Made by a program: the position numbers and the translations under genes. Shown here in pieces: positions 45,501-60,500 of a stretch of 64,000 nucleotides of DNA (positions within the stretch are counted from its first letter, which is position 1; the number at the start of each line of letters is the position of its first letter). This stretch comes from Opisthocomus hoazin (lineage: Eukaryota; Chordata; Aves; Opisthocomiformes; Opisthocomidae): contig NC_134428.1 of NCBI RefSeq assembly GCF_030867145.1, forward strand, positions 8,184,001-8,248,000. Direction: 5' to 3'. The notes beneath the pieces are model-generated. The model was not told the DNA's origin and searched no databases. It saw only the letters and a program-made list of their open reading frames with translations.

Positions 45501-48500
45501 GTATTAAATCAGAAACAAACATGCTGCTTCATTGTTTTAAACAGTGAGAAATGTGAACATTTGCTGATGTTTTCCGTGCAAGTCGAGGAACTTTGTACCT
45601 GTGGTAGGAGGTGACTCCTGTGTTCAAGAAGCAAAAAAGTTTGAGGAGTAGGGTAGGTGACAGGCAGTGCATGCATGGTACAAACTAATTGCTGTTTTGA
45701 GAGCCTTGGCTAGAGTCTTCCTGTGATTTTTGATCTTTTATAGATAAAAATCATTTATTTTTAGCAGAAGGGGAAGGAGAGAAGACTGTAAAGGATAGAT
45801 CGTTGGGCATTTTGACCACTGTCTGTTGCTTGATCAGGTTTTTGTGATCTCTTCGTTGAAAAGCTGATTACTTTGAAGCTCAGAATATTTTCTGGAAGAT
45901 TTGTCATCATTAGTATCTGATTTTCAGCCCAGTGTTCTGCGAGGGAATGGGTTCTGCGAGCCCATGTTAGGGGTGTTTACTTTGAAAATTTCAGTTGAGA
46001 AGAGCCTCTGTGTAGCTAATCCCCAGACTGCGCTTAGGCAGTGCCCGTGCTGTTCCTGGGCTGTTCCTTTCTGCTTTGGTGTTAAGGTCTCCCGCATGAA
46101 GGAAGCAGTGGATGGCAGAGCAGTTGCCTGCCACTCACCTTTGGCCCTCATTGTCTTGTTTCTCTGTCCAAGGATAGCACTGTGTGTCATCTGGAGTGTG
46201 CCATAGGTTGGTAAGTTATTAGTAGATGAGTGGTTCATTTGCAGGGCATTGTGTCAAGCTGAAGTTGTGCTCACCTTGTGTTTTCACACTTAAAAGAGCT
46301 ACTGCACCCCCTGCTTTTCTTGTTTCAAGGGCATTTTCTTGTTGCCTGTCAATTTACTGACAGCCAGGGCTCCAAGCTGTCTCATCTGTGAAGCTTTGAT
46401 GCTGTGATCTTGTGTTCAAATTCCAGCAGGCAGCTTTTGGCAGCAACAGCATCAGGCGGAGAAGCCCGGGAGATGCGCCCGCACTCAGCTGGGTGTCGAA
46501 AGCCGTTGGACACGTTGGTGTGCCCCAGCTGGCAAGCCCTGGGAAGGGCCTGAGGTGAACACTCGTGGCATTTTGTTCTCTGTTGAACCCCACGAAGAGA
46601 TACGGAAATCTGGCAGTGTTTTATTGCATATTCATGTGTTAATTAGCATGTTTTTATTTCTGAGAAACACTGATGAGCAGAATCCAGCTAAATGTGAGCG
46701 CTGGTGGCGTGTCTGTCCCTCAGCTGGATCGCAAGTATCGGGACATGCTCTGTCACGCTTGCGTGAGGGCGCTCGGACCCCGCCGGAAAAGTCTGGGTCA
46801 GCTTAGGCACTTCCTGATATTACCTAAGGGTTTTTGTGGCATGGAATGATACTAGTATAAAACTAGAACTGGGTAAGAATTGGAATTTAGTTTTTGAGAG
46901 CAAGGGAAAAAATCCCGTTTGGAAAGCAGTTAAAATCTTGGCATGCGTCGGAAGATCCACGTTACATCAGGAGAAAGATGGGCAGGTCCGACCATAACTC
47001 CAGGGACCTGCAAGTGCCCATAATCAGACTTCTGTTGTTTTCTTAACTGCAGAGACAGAACAGTTTCGTTTTAATCCAAACTGGCAATGTCTCGTCCCTC
47101 ATCGGACTCACCCAGGTGCTAGAAATGGCCTCATCCTGCTGAGGCGTGGAGGAAGAAAACGTTCAGCTGCTGTAGCTAGACAGAAAGCTTCATTCACTGA
47201 CAAAAATCAGAAGTGCCCAGGGAGCTCCTCGCTCCTCGTTCTCCGGCTTTGGGAGAGGCGGGGGCTGAGCTGGCCTTTCTGGGAGGAGGCTGGCGTGTGT
47301 CTGACACGGCATCAGCTCTTTGCTTGCTTTGCGTAGAAATGCGTCCTGAGCGTGAGCCAGCTGGGCAGGGTCTGCCCCGGCGTGTGTGGGGTACTGTGGT
47401 GCCAAGGTTACACGAGGAGGTGAGAATTGGCTTTCAGTTCTGGGTACGCAAGGCTTTTAGCACTGTTAGAAAATGAACAGACTTTTACTTGTAAATTTAA
47501 TTAATCTCAATCAGCAGTTTCTTCTTTGCATTTCTGTAGTGTAGAATTAGTGGTATGTGATATTGGCTCTGCTGTTCCCCAGAGATAACCCCTTCCTTTC
47601 CTTTTGCTGTTTTCTTTCCTGTGCTCACAGATAAAACGAGGCAGGAATTGCCTGCCTGCGCAAGTTTCAGGTTCTGAAAAAAAAAAATTCACTTCAATGC
47701 AATATACCAAAATATAAAAATAAATAAATACAAATCGGGATAGAAATAACTTAAATGAGTAGTAAAACTGTTTATCTAATTGTAAAAGCTAATCAGTAGC
47801 TGTGGGGTTTTTTCTGTTCTCTGTTCCTGTTACTTTGCATTTATCGGCTGTCAAATTTCAGAGCTCTTTCATCGTGTAGTCATTTAGTACTGTCTTCTGT
47901 AACTCTTCTGAGCCAGCTGTAGTTTCAGTGGTTCCCAGTAACCTTTCAAAGTTTCTTCGTCCCCATTCTCTACCTTTTCTAAAGCATTTATAGAAACGTT
48001 GAACTAGGTGAGCATCAGTGCGTGTCCTGGCTGGCTGTCTTTGACTGTGAAAACCAGTGACTGCTACCTGGAGGTTTCTGTCTTTGCTACTAACCTGGAA
48101 AAGGACCTTCCGTGTTACTCTTTGTCACCTTAGTTCCTTCCAGCGTGTTTGGCGACTCCCTGTAGGCTCTTTGGGAATTGCAGGATGCTGCATTGAGATG
48201 GGCAGTCATTCCGTCAGAGACCTGCGGTAGGCTTGAGGCATGATTCAGTGAGAAAACCATGCTGGCCGTTCTCCAGTAAAAACTACTCACCTGAAGATCT
48301 CTCTTGATTCTGAAAGTTTCTGCGAACGTGGTGTTTGGTGATTGTTGGGATGCTTGTCCAGTCTGATGTTTGTTTGGATTGATTGGCATCACGCATCACT
48401 TTCCATTGCTCTGGTGTAAGGAACAAGCAAGAAATATGCTGCGCTACAATTCACAATTTTGTATTTCCATAGGTGAGTTTTATTAGGAGAAGGTACTAAT

Positions 48501-51500
48501 GGCTATTCACTACTGATGTCCTCAGGCTTGTTCCAGAACCTTTGCTACAGAAACTGGGTTTGAGACAGCTGCTGAAAATTGTTTTGTGGAAGTGAAAGCT
48601 CCTGTAAGCTCCCCTCTAGCTCCTGATGCAGTGTCTTCAGACTGTCCCTCTGCCCCATCCCACTGTCTATAGCAGCAGGGCATGTCCTGCTCAGCTGGTC
48701 GTTCCTCGCTGCCTGCACGCAGTTGTTACCCGTAACCCCACAGGGTGAGAGCAGCAGCTCGCCTGGAGACGCCCCGTGCGCTGGAAGCAGGCTGGTGCTG
48801 GTGGGTTTGGAGGCTCTGACGGGAAGTGGGTTGCTGCTGTCAGGCCCCTCCTAGCGTTACTGGTGTTCAGAGCTAGGAGCCTCGTACTTGCATCGAGATG
48901 CCTCTTCTGTAACCCTTGAATCTCGCTTGCACAGAGCAAGATTCCTGGTTAGTTGCTAGCGTCTGGAATTGTTCACTGTTGGTAAAATAAACAGAGTAGT
49001 TGGTATTAGCAAGTGAACCCCTTCATTCTGACAGAAGAACAGGATAATTTGCATGGGACTTGGGAAGAAATACAGCGGTTTAGATGCTTTGCTTCTATGT
49101 GTAATTGCAGCCTGTAACGGGGATGAAATTTCAACTATTCTGGGATGATCATTTAAAGGACATTAATTTACCAGATTACCAATTAGGCATACATCATTAG
49201 TATATATTCTCCCACTATAATTTTTTCTTATTGAAAAAACATTTTCCAAAAAGGTCTTGATGGAAGCACCTGATTTTTCACGATCTGGAAGTCTGAAGCT
49301 GCTGTTAGTGTACAACAGAACTAGCAGTCAGAATCAGAACATCACCTGTTTTAATAACTTTATAAATATTTCTAGATCTCACTTTTGGCTTCTTGACATA
49401 TTTTGCTGTCACTTTTGACTCTTCTTTCTTTCACTGTTTGGTGCCAGAAGTTCACTTCGTACAGTAGTGGTATTCAGAAATGGTCCTAGGAAATGAGAAA
49501 CGAAAATTTTGATTGTCTTATCTTCTCCTTATTTTGGGTCACTTGAATGCTTTAAAAGTTTCTCCTGATGCCAGATTAAGACAGTGAAAAGAAACAATCC
49601 CGTATAAAAAAAAGATGAACACTAATTACTAACCTGTTTATTGTTTAAAAAGGAAGAATGAGTGTTATTACTTTGCTGTAGTTTTTAACTTTTATTTATA
49701 TTTTTATTTCCATCTTGACAATTGTTATTGCAAAAATTTCACTAATTGCTTTTATCTCATATTTAGAATTAATAATTTTCTTGGGGTACCTCATAAGGAA
49801 TCTTTATGAACAAGGGTCCTGTGTTTAGCATTCATTCATGAAAGATAATTGCTGCCTAAAAAGAGCAGGTCATTAGTTGGAATGGGCAATGCTGTTACTG
49901 GTGAACGTCCTGAGGTTGCTAATTCGTGCTGAATTAGCTGAAGCCCTATGGCTGGTATGAATCGCTGAGTTCATACCACTGATGACAGGAACAGGCAAAA
50001 TAGATGTTCAGGTTTTAAAAAGAAATGAAAAATTTTATATGTAAAACTTGGGGAAAAAAAAGTAAAGCTACCTCCGAAATACCAGGTAAAAATACCTATG
50101 TGGGGTTTTATTTGCCACACAAGTGGGTGATTGGTGAGTCGGGAATCGTTTGTTCCACAGCAATCCCTAGAGTCCTCTTGCTTTGTGTAGCAAATGCTCT
50201 TTCTGCATGCACTGGTGGAACTGGGAAACAAATAGCAGAAAATAACCAAATTCCATCACTTACTCTGTCCTGAAAGTTATTAAGCCAATATGAGTGGTGC
50301 ATCAAAAAAAAAAAAAAAATTTAAATTGGTTTTAAATTTAGCAAAATTTAAAACCAAAACTTAATTGACATTTTGGAAAAAGAGAAGCCTAAGACTCCTC
50401 ACCTCTCTGTTCCAAGTCGGCTTCTCCCAGATTCTCTTCCTGAATTTAACATGCAGCCATTCAGGCTTCGTTCCTGGCAAAGTCAGTAGGCCTGTTTGGG
50501 GATGAGTCTTTCAAATTCTGAATTCTCTGTTTTGCAATTTGAAGAACTTTCTGGATATGCAGGGGGGATGTGGGGCTCTTACGTTATTTTTGTGCAGCTG
50601 GTCTCTCCCTGACTCCTGCAGGATTTACTGAAAGAATTTACAGTGCCTGGTGGCTTAACAATGAGGTGATTAGTTGGCTTAGCAGTTCATGCACAAGATG
50701 TGTAAATTCATGTGTCGTTGCTAATTATGTGCAAAATAGTGAACAATTAAAGTGTTACTGTTTCATAGAATGGTTTGGGTTGGAAGGGAGCTTTAAAGGT
50801 TGTCTGGCCCAACCCCCCTGCAGTGAGCGGAGACATCTTCACCCAGCTCAGGTTGCTCAGAGCCCCGTCCAGCCTGGCCTTGGATGGTTCCAGGGATGGG
50901 GCATCGACCACCTCCCTGGGCAACCTGAGCCAGGCTTGCACCATCCCCATGGTGAAAAATTTCTTCCTTGTCTAGTCTGAGTCTACCCTCTTTCAGTTTA
51001 AAACTGTTACCCCTTGTCCTGTCGCAGCAGGCCCTGCTAAAAAGCCCGTCCCCATCTTTCCCATAGGCCCCTCCAGGTGCTGGAGGCTGCTCTAAGGTCT
51101 CCCTGCAGCCTTCTCTTCCCCAAGCTGAGCAGCCCCAGTTCTCCCAGCCTTTCCTCCCAGCAGAGGGGTTCCAGCCCTCGGGTCATTGCTGGGGCCTCCT
51201 CTGGCCCCACTCCCACAGCTCCAGCTCTGTCCTGTGCTGAGGGCTCCAGAGCTGGACACAGGACTCCCGGGGGGTCTCAGCAGAGCAGGGCAGAGGGGCA
51301 GAATCCCCCCCCTCGCCCTGCTGCCCACACTGCTGGGGAAGCAGCCCAGGGGACGGCTGGGCTTCTGGGCTGTGAGTGCATACAGCCACATCATGCTGAG
51401 CTTCTCGTCACCCAGCACCCCAAGTCCTTCTCGGCAGGGCTGTTCGCCATCCCTTCATCTCCCAGCCTGTATTGATAGCGGGGGTTGCCCCGACCTAGAT

Positions 51501-54500
51501 GCGCGACCTTGCACTTCGCCCTGTTGAACCTCATGAGGTTCACCAGGGCCCACCTCTCCAGCTTGTCCAGGTCCCTCTGGATGGCATCCTGTCCCTCAGG
51601 CGTGTCGACCGCACCACCCAGCTTGGTGTCATCTGCAAAATTGCTGAGGGTGCACTTGATCTCGCTGTGTCACTGATGAAAATATTAAATAGGTCCCAAC
51701 AGGGACCCCTGAGGGACACCACTCATCACTGATCTCCATCTGGACATTGAGCCGTTGACCACTACACTCTGATGCGACCATCCAGCCAATTCCTCATCCT
51801 CTTTCAAGTTATTCATACTCCAAAAAATCATATGTGGTATTCCAATTCTAAAAGAAGTCTTTATGATGCTTGTGGGTCCTATGTTGGTACTGGAACTGAC
51901 TTGTATATTTATTTGCAAAGCAAGTACTAATTCTTTCCAGGGAACTTTTAATAGCTAACATGGGAAATACGCATTTTGAAACTTTGGCATCTACAGCCAT
52001 AAAACCCCTCTCTCGTACATAGCTTTTGAATGACGACTTCAGAACTGATTTTAACATTAGATTTTTTCTTGAGGCGTAAAGTGACTGTTCTTCAGTAAAC
52101 ATCGTTGTCTTTTTAAAATTTGTTGTGTTTTACTTTAGGCAAATAGTTGCTGTGCCCTATATATTTATTCTTGAAAATAGCTTAGCTAACGCTAATTCTT
52201 ACTATTTCAGCCTGGAGTTCTAGGATATTTTGAGTTCAATGCTTCACCTCAACCGCCTGGTTATTTAACATTCTTCACGTCAGCGTTACATTCATTAAAG
52301 AAAGGTAAAAGCTTCATTTTCATAATTTCAGGCATCTGTGAATGAGTTATGTATGTGGGCTTTAGCAGTTCTTTGTAGTATTTTGTAGCTTGGGAATTAA
52401 TGTCTTTTGAGTGTTTCTTGATGTTGATCAAATTATGAGACTGTCTTTTATTACAGTGTGAGGATTGCTTACAGAAAAGGCTTACTATGTATGTTGTGAT
52501 CGGCCATCATGGAATAGATTATGTGAAAGACTGCTATTCAAGCACACATTAAGATATAATTTCCTCAAACACATAAATGCGTGGCTGCAACCCGTATAGA
52601 GCCATAATCGAATTGAATCCAAGAGTGTTTGACTTGTGCAGCAACCGAAACGCCAGGTTCAGGCATTAGGATGAACTTGGCTTTGTCAATACTTAGTGAC
52701 TGAATTGAACAAAGTCCTTTCCTGGGTGGAGTTGCAGAGCTGGCACAAGGTAGCATGATGATCAACCCCGGTTGATTTGCATTAATAATCTAAGATACAA
52801 AACCTCTTATATTTAAATATGCGAACTTTGTATATGATTAATACCTTTTGAGATTGTAAATTCTGGATAAAACTTTCTTGACTTGAAGATTAGCACGTTT
52901 TATGGATGTTTCTTTCTGTCAGCAAATGAAGGAAATTGATACCATTATTCTGATTTTTACTGTGCCACTGGCTTGGTATATGATACAGAGCCTCTTCTCC
53001 TGTACTTTGTTCTGTCATTTCCCATTTATATGTTTGGATAGTTCTTTGCAACGTAAAGATGAGAAGCATGCTATCCTTATGTGTACGTATTTATAAACAT
53101 AGAAATACTATAATGCGTATTTAAATAGTACATATTTACTGTAAATGTACCTCATCTAAACAATCGATGTTCATACCTTTTTCTTATGTGTATATCTCAT
53201 CTTGGCTTGTGAGATGCCATAGCACGTAGCAAGGTGCATCTGTGATACCAGACTCTATATTTAATAAGCAAATAGAAACTGGACAGTTCAGGTTAGCATT
53301 GTCTGTACCTTGTGTGCAGAAGAGGAACACGTTTGTTCTCGTTGCCTGCTCTTGTCTGTCTTCTGCCTCGCTTCATCACCAATATTGGCGGTTGCTACTC
53401 AGTAAGATTTCCGTGCCTTTACACAGCAGTGTTCTGTGTTTTGGTTTGAAGGGGTTCTGAGGCTTTCGGGAGAGAAGTTCCGTGTGTGCAATTGTATTTA
53501 AAAAGTGAGAATTTGCCCTTTCAGATTACCTTGGAACAGTACGCTTTGGAGTGATCACGGCTAAGCACGTTGCGGAGGAGATCTCACTGGTGCATTCAGG
53601 CAGCGTCTATTTGCACAGACATGTCAACACATCACTGGTGAGTGTTGTATTTGTGTTGTAGTGACTCTGAGACAGTACGTGGAGATCGAACCTCTGTGGT
53701 AGTAGACCATGAGTGTTTGGCAGAGGTTTAGGATGCAGGTTGTTCAGGAATGATATTTGTGTATGGCAATACGCATTTTCATTCTGCCAGTCATCAGCTG
53801 TTCTAAACAGTAGCTCAGGCCCAAGTTGATCATCTCTAGCAAAACAAAGCCCCCAGAAGTCCAAGCACCTCAGAAATTACTACACAAAGACTTTTTCAGA
53901 AAGTTTCTACCTCTTTCAGTGGGTCAGAATCAGAAGGCTACTTGAGTGAGGATATGGACAAAGAGATTTTGTGGAGAGATAGTAGGACTAGTGAAAACTT
54001 GCATTTAGGTTTAAAGGTATTGCATTGCACTGATTAGAAAACTCATGCAAATTAATTTAACTGAAAATTTATAGTAACTTTTAATCCATGTCCCTCGTTT
54101 TTGGAAGACTAAAATTGACAATAGTGAATTTCAGATTTGCTGTTTGGTGTAGAGACCTTATCTATCCACACTGCTGCCATGAGTGGAAACTCTGGAGTTA
54201 CATATTGTAATGTGTACTTTATTCAACTGAGACTGGGGAAAACATGGATTTTTCAGGTTAAATTACTGTCAAATACATAAAGCTCTTTCTTTTGCACACT
54301 TTCATCTGTGCAAATGATCTAAGAGAAACTTGCGCTAATTTATTAAAATGACCCTAGAAGCTGTGAGTGCTTTTTATTATGTGTTTCTTTTCCTCGTATT
54401 CAGTAATAAGAAATATCAGATTTAAGTGCAGTCTTGATGCATTTAAAATGAGTTAAAATGGTGACTGAGTATTGGGAAAAAGTTTTCTAATAAGCTCTAA

Positions 54501-57500
54501 ATCAAGGTATGTGAATATACTGAAGTAGAGACTGAGCTGTTTCACTGATAAAGAAAATTCATACTAGTGAGAGAAGTGAAGATTATAAAGATGTAGTACA
54601 AGAAAGAGGAGCTTCCCTAGTAGTATAATTTTTGCCTGAAAGATTGTGTGTGTTACTATCATCTGATGAGCATTTAGAAAGATTTCCCGAAGGGAAAGGG
54701 TATATGAAACGCTGGAGCTCGCTGACTGGTGTCATTAAATTTAGGAGGAGAGTCTCAGCCATTGCAGTAACAAAGCATGCCATATCTGAGAACTGCATTC
54801 ATTGCTAAACCAAGTGAGGACAAATAATTATTTTTTTCCCCCCTTCAAGATCTATCCAAATGACATCATGAACTACACTGCTGAGAACATTTGCAAGTGG
54901 GCTCTAGAAAATCGAGAGATGCTCATACGCTGGCTGAGACCACATGGCGGAAAAAGCCTGCTGCTAAACAATGAGCTGAAGAAAGGGCCAGCACTGCTCA
55001 TATTTATACCTTACAATCCCTTAGCAGAAGTTCATCCTCTTCTAGATGAAGTAAGTGAAATAATTATTTTTTACTTCAAAAATACCAGAACTTCACAATT
55101 TCAAGTACTGAACTTGACAAGACCCTAGTCAGGGTTCTGAGCTCAATTGTGACAGATACCTCATTTTATTTCACTGTTCCAAGTATTCCATTTCATTTAA
55201 AACCACATTTTCTCAAGGCATGTTGTCACAGCTCCCTCCCGCTGGTTTGCGTCCCACACAGCATGCCTTTGTCTCATCTCAGCAGTTGTTCAGAACAATC
55301 CCCTAGCTCTTTTCCTGGACTGCCTTCTTTCTGTGGCGAGTGCTATGTAAGGTGCAGGTCTTTGGTCTGCTGTTCCAGCTGAAGAGCAAGAATGTAGTCG
55401 AGTATTGCAGGACTTGTGTTTTGTCCACCCCATTTGATTTCTTCTCTCCTTCCGTCATTGCAGAGGTGATTACTCAAGAAAGAATGGACCTTTTATTAAA
55501 CCAGACAGTGTTGTTTGAAATATAGCCCAATTGAAAAACTACTCAGAACTAATTTGATTTTTATATCCTGTGCATTCCTTAGTTGCCTTCCAATTTTCTC
55601 CTGCCATTATTTCTATTTCTGAACTGCCTAGGACAGGAGTTTGTGTAGCTGTGTGGTAAATGAGGTAGGGACACTGACTTGGCTGGAAAATAATGTTTTT
55701 CCCTGGGCTATTTTTCAGGTGGCTTTTAAAAAGAAAAATTTTAAGGTGGGTTTTTGTTGTTCTGTACATTTAATTCTTACATGCTGAAATCTCTGAGGAT
55801 TTAACTTTGCTATCAAGTCAGAGCCTCCTGTAGAGGAGAAGAGTCATCAACTTCACGTTTCTGAAATTCCATCTGTAATTGCATTATATGCTGTTAAACC
55901 TGCAACAGATAACTGCATTTGAGTGAACTATGCACTGTTAATCTTGCTTTTTCTTTTCTCCCCTCCCTCCCCCCCGTAGATTACCAAAGTGGCCTTGGAA
56001 TACCACAACTGTAATAAAAGCCAGGCAGAGAAGACCGCTCTTCACGACTTAGGAGACACCGATTCACCAGCTTTCGATTCCTCGGACCCAGATGCCTACA
56101 TGGAACTGTCAGAAACAGTTTCCATAACCAAGTACCCATGCTGTAACACAGTGGTGCTTCCACAGTGGCATTCGATATCTAGAACTCACAATGTCTGTGA
56201 GCTTTGCATTAACCAGACAGTTGGTGTCAAACCAAATAAAGTCCACGTGCCACACTGTAACTTTGTAGAGATAGAAGCAGCTTTGGACTCTTTCTACCTC
56301 CAGGAACATACCTTTTTTCAAGTTATATCAAATACCATAGAATGCAGCAATTTCTTAAGTTTCTATAGTCCCTTTAGCTATTACACTGCATGTTGCAGGA
56401 CGGTAAACAGGCATTTTTTAGGTTTCATTAGTTCTGAGAAGACCATCTTTCAGACCCCCAAAGTAGCATTTTCTTCCCATGGGAAGAAAGATAACACCCA
56501 ACATTCTATTCCTCACATTGAGGATAGGAATTGTTTTATTTCTGACCTTCATATTAGTAGCACTAACATTACTGGTCTGAGCTGCAGGACCAACAAAACC
56601 TTGAATCTCTATCTACTGGATTCAAATCTTTTTTGGATATATGCAGAGAGACTAGGAGCATCAAGATCTACTCATCTTAAGGAATTTGCCGCCATTGTTG
56701 ACCTGAAAGAAGAAGTGCACTATGTCCTGGATCAGAATCAGTCACTTGTTGGATCTACCCTGGGTATGGTATCCACTATGCAAATGCTTGAAACAAAAAA
56801 TTAAGTTCGCAAGTAAGCTTGTGAATGGAAAACTTAATGCCATTTTGAGAATGACTGCTTTTAAAGTCAGCATTGGGAATTGTAATTTATTCTGTTCTGA
56901 TTTATTTAGTAGCTAACCAAACTTCAGAATCGTGTTCTTGATGACACAAGAACTAAGTTTCATATACCAAAAATAATGTGCTTTGAAAGAAGTGAACCTC
57001 AAAATGTGTGATTCTGGACTGCCTGATGCATTGAAGGAATTGCTAAAGTCTAAACTAATTTGTTTGTGAGAAAAAAATGCTGTGCATCTAACACATTTGG
57101 TATTACAGAAGACATTTGTGTGTTAATGGTGGTGTTGGTGCTTGCTCAGCTGTTCTGTGCACTAGAATATCCCAGAATTCCATGAGATACTGCCCACTTA
57201 CCGGCAGAGGCTAGCCCTGCCTCGTGTCATCTGAAACAAACTTACAAATTGTTTTACGTTTATTTTGAAAATTGTATGTATTTTGAAGGTAGAACTCTGA
57301 CATGGTTTTGGACAAATCTGTCCAGACTCTTATTTCCTGGCTGAATTGGAGGAGAAAAAACCCCAACAAAACCCCAGCCAACCCAGTGATCGCAGTTCTG
57401 ATGTATTTGCCAGTTATTCAGTAAGACGCAGCATGCCTAACCACACGCATTTACCTGTCACGGTGAAGTGCAGAACTGAGTCCACCTTCAGAAACTGCAG

Positions 57501-60500
57501 GGCTTTTTAATGTCAGCAGTGTGAGTAAACATGGAAGTGAATTCAGGTGAGTGTAGTATTAGAACGAATTGTTCAAGAAGGTGTATCGGTATCATTCCTA
57601 CAGCATTAATAACGTTTCTGCTTTCCATAGATCTGTAAGTACAAAAGTACGCCCAGCGTAAGAACAAGTAGCCATGTTCTTGGTGAGGATCCCATCCAGC
57701 CCTATACCCTGGCTCCATCCCATCTCTGGAAAGCAAACGAAAACCCCAGTGACCGTAAAAGGACACTTAGGAAAAATTAAGATCGGAGTGAGGAGACAGA
57801 AATTTCCTTCCCCTTTCTGCTCGCAGTACTCTCTGTGTCAGACTCTTCTGAGGTCACAGGATTTCCTGAGCAGGAGGAGGGTTCCTGTGCTGAGTAACAC
57901 TCACTGTATTTCTGTTCCAAGGCATTTCAACTCCCGGAAAATTTTTGCTTCTACGTATTTTTGTCAAGGAGTCCCTGTGACTTATGCCTGGGTTTTTTGT
58001 GGGGTTTTTTAAATTTTATTTTACTTCCTTAATTCTCCGAACTTTTGATACTTTAAAATAATGAAACAGATTTGTGTTTAATACCTTTAACAGATTTCAT
58101 TTTCTACAGATGGTTTCTAAAAATTCAGGAGTGTGTCTGTTAATTAGCCGCCTCCTTTCAGTTATTACTTAATCACGTATAGATATTCTAAATCTGGAGA
58201 TCTAGAAGGAATAACCTGTTTTGGTGTAGTGTGAGGATTTAATGAAATGCTGAATAGTAAATACAAAATTAAATGTACTGCTGTTTGCATTTCAAAGACA
58301 AACTTGATGAGCTGGTGTTTTGTATGTGTGTACAGAAGTGCCAGTTTTACTTGGGCCTGGTTTTCAGACTGGAAATACCAGCACAAGATGTTTCTATTTG
58401 ACCAAATAATTATTTTTAGAGTGTTTGATATTGTATCTTTTGATTATTTAATACTTTTACTTTATAACGTATAGAATATTTCTCTATCTGAATTGAAAAG
58501 AGGGATACAGGGATACAGTCAGTATCTTGCAGCAATCTAGAGAACATGGTCCAGGCTCAGAGTGTGGCTGAAAGTAGTTGAGGGCTTTGAAGCTTGCTTT
58601 AGTTTTTTAGCACTGGCCAAAACTAAGGAGAAAGTTGAATGACCTGTTGTTTACCAGCAATCACCTTCCTCTTCATTCGGGTCATGATAATCAAAAGGAG
58701 AATTACAGGGAAATTAATTAAAAATGAAAGAATAAATGCAAATAAATGTGGAATTCAGTGGAGCCTTCAAGATAAGGGCCAAATACTTGAATGCGATGTA
58801 GAAAGTGAAATAGCGAGAGGATACTATTTATGACTTACCAGGCGTGTGGTTCGGTTAGGAGAGAAGCACATTGTGATTATTGTAGTACATTGAGTAGGAG
58901 TAGAAGCGAGATTGGAGAGTAGTGTGGCCAGTGAAAAGAGGACTGTAATGAGCAAAGCAAAAAACAGTGAAATTTTATCTTGTTTTCACATCAGTGGTGG
59001 TTACTCAAGAGTTGATATGAAAATGTCAAAAATTAATGACAAGAAACCAGTTTTGAATTTGTATTTTCTCTGTAAGTTCTTCTGAACTCCGAAGTAAAAA
59101 CTGCCCAAATCCCGTATTTGTGCAACTGAAACTGACTCTGTTCTGTACCAATTTCCTTTCAGAGAACTTCATAAAGAATTTCAGCATTCTCTACAGCCCC
59201 TTGAAGAGGCATCTTGTTGATGACCCGTCAGTCCATTTCCGGGAGCCGCACGTCATCACTGAAGTGATGACTACGACGTTCCGTGAGACCGTGCTTCTGA
59301 GTGAAAAGGTACACCTCACTGCTGACAAGGTTCCTTGCGGATGGTTGCTCCGACTTTTGAGGAGGGGCTCTCATTCTTTCTTTACACTGATGTGCTTTGC
59401 TTATTTGTAACAGAATATGTGATTTTGTAACAATTCAAAAGTATTATGTTTAAAAAAGGCAATTCAGAATAGCATGTTCTTAAGTAAATCTGCAAAAGAT
59501 CATCTGGTGTTAAAATAATGCAGAAGTCAGCGCAGCTGATTCCCTGACAGGTTTCTGCCACATTTCAAGGTTTTTTGGTTTTTTGGGGGTAGTTTTTTGT
59601 GGGGATGAGGTGTGAGTTTTTCCCTGTGTGTTTGAAGTGTAGATTTTAATTACAAACCAAAAAAAGTGTGCCTGGCTTGATTTTTCCTTTTGCTTTCTTC
59701 CACTGTAGCAGAAGCACATGCTAAATACTTAGGGTTTGAGGTAACAGTGAAGAATATGCTGATTCTGCGTTTCATGCCTCAAAGGAGATAAATATACCAT
59801 AACTTTTTTCTAGATATCACATTTTTAAAAAAACTGACTTTAAAAAAAGTTTAAAATTATTGCAAAGTAGACATAATGAAAAAAAAAATAGACTGTTTTA
59901 AACCTAAGGCATTATTTGAAACCACGCAGCAAAAATGCCAAACCTCTCAGAGGTAAAAGATTTCTGACTGCATGCCATAGAATTGCTTTACGTAAGATGT
60001 CATCCTGAAGAGTAGTTAAATTACTTTGATTTCTTAGATGTGATAGTAAGGATTAGTATCCATTGGCCGTGAGGTCTGCAGTGACCGTGTGCGTCTTCAG
60101 TGGTTGGGTTCCAGCAGCCCTAGCTCCTGCTTTGCCTAGTTAAAGGTAGAAACCAGAAGTCTGGACATCTTCCCCCCATGTGAAGTGTACAGTCACCGTT
60201 AGATATACAGGAATTTAAGATTGCAAAAGTGTCTTGGGAAGCGTAGTAAAGTTTGGTGCGTTTTCAGTTAAAGGGAATTATTCTAAACTAAATAATCTAA
60301 ATAATCCTCTTTGTTTTGCCTTTTTCTTTATGGAAAGAGATTTCCCCAATAGTTTTTGTTTGTTAACTCAGTAGACCGAGGGTATCAGTGAACAGCTGCT
60401 AGTAAAGTTTATTAACATGAGGATACAGCTTCCTTTCACCTTTTAAGGGTTCCAAGTTTGCGGTGTTTGAAAGCTAGTCCTCCTGTACTGCAGATTAACT

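Larger units (their letters stand above)
37170..52210 (+). other. TXNDC11: TXNDC11 intron 4, 15 kb, repeat-rich
   Basis: The longest intron in the window. It contains a GC-rich open-frame patch split by a provirus (37754-38092 and 44691-44842), the provirus itself (38093-44690), an AT hairpin (50321-50364) and a CR1 3' end (50762-51799). Between 44850 and 50300 I see only unique-looking sequence with scattered small GC-rich stretches. Confidence 0.75.

Noticed and set aside
46414-46424. GTTCAAATTCC resembling a tRNA B box
   Set aside because: No A box at the right distance, no tRNA fold and no SINE-like tail could be found.
51077-51527. + strand open frames over 110 codons near 51.1-51.5 kb
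   Set aside because: They are the reverse complement of the CR1 3' region and do not encode a protein.
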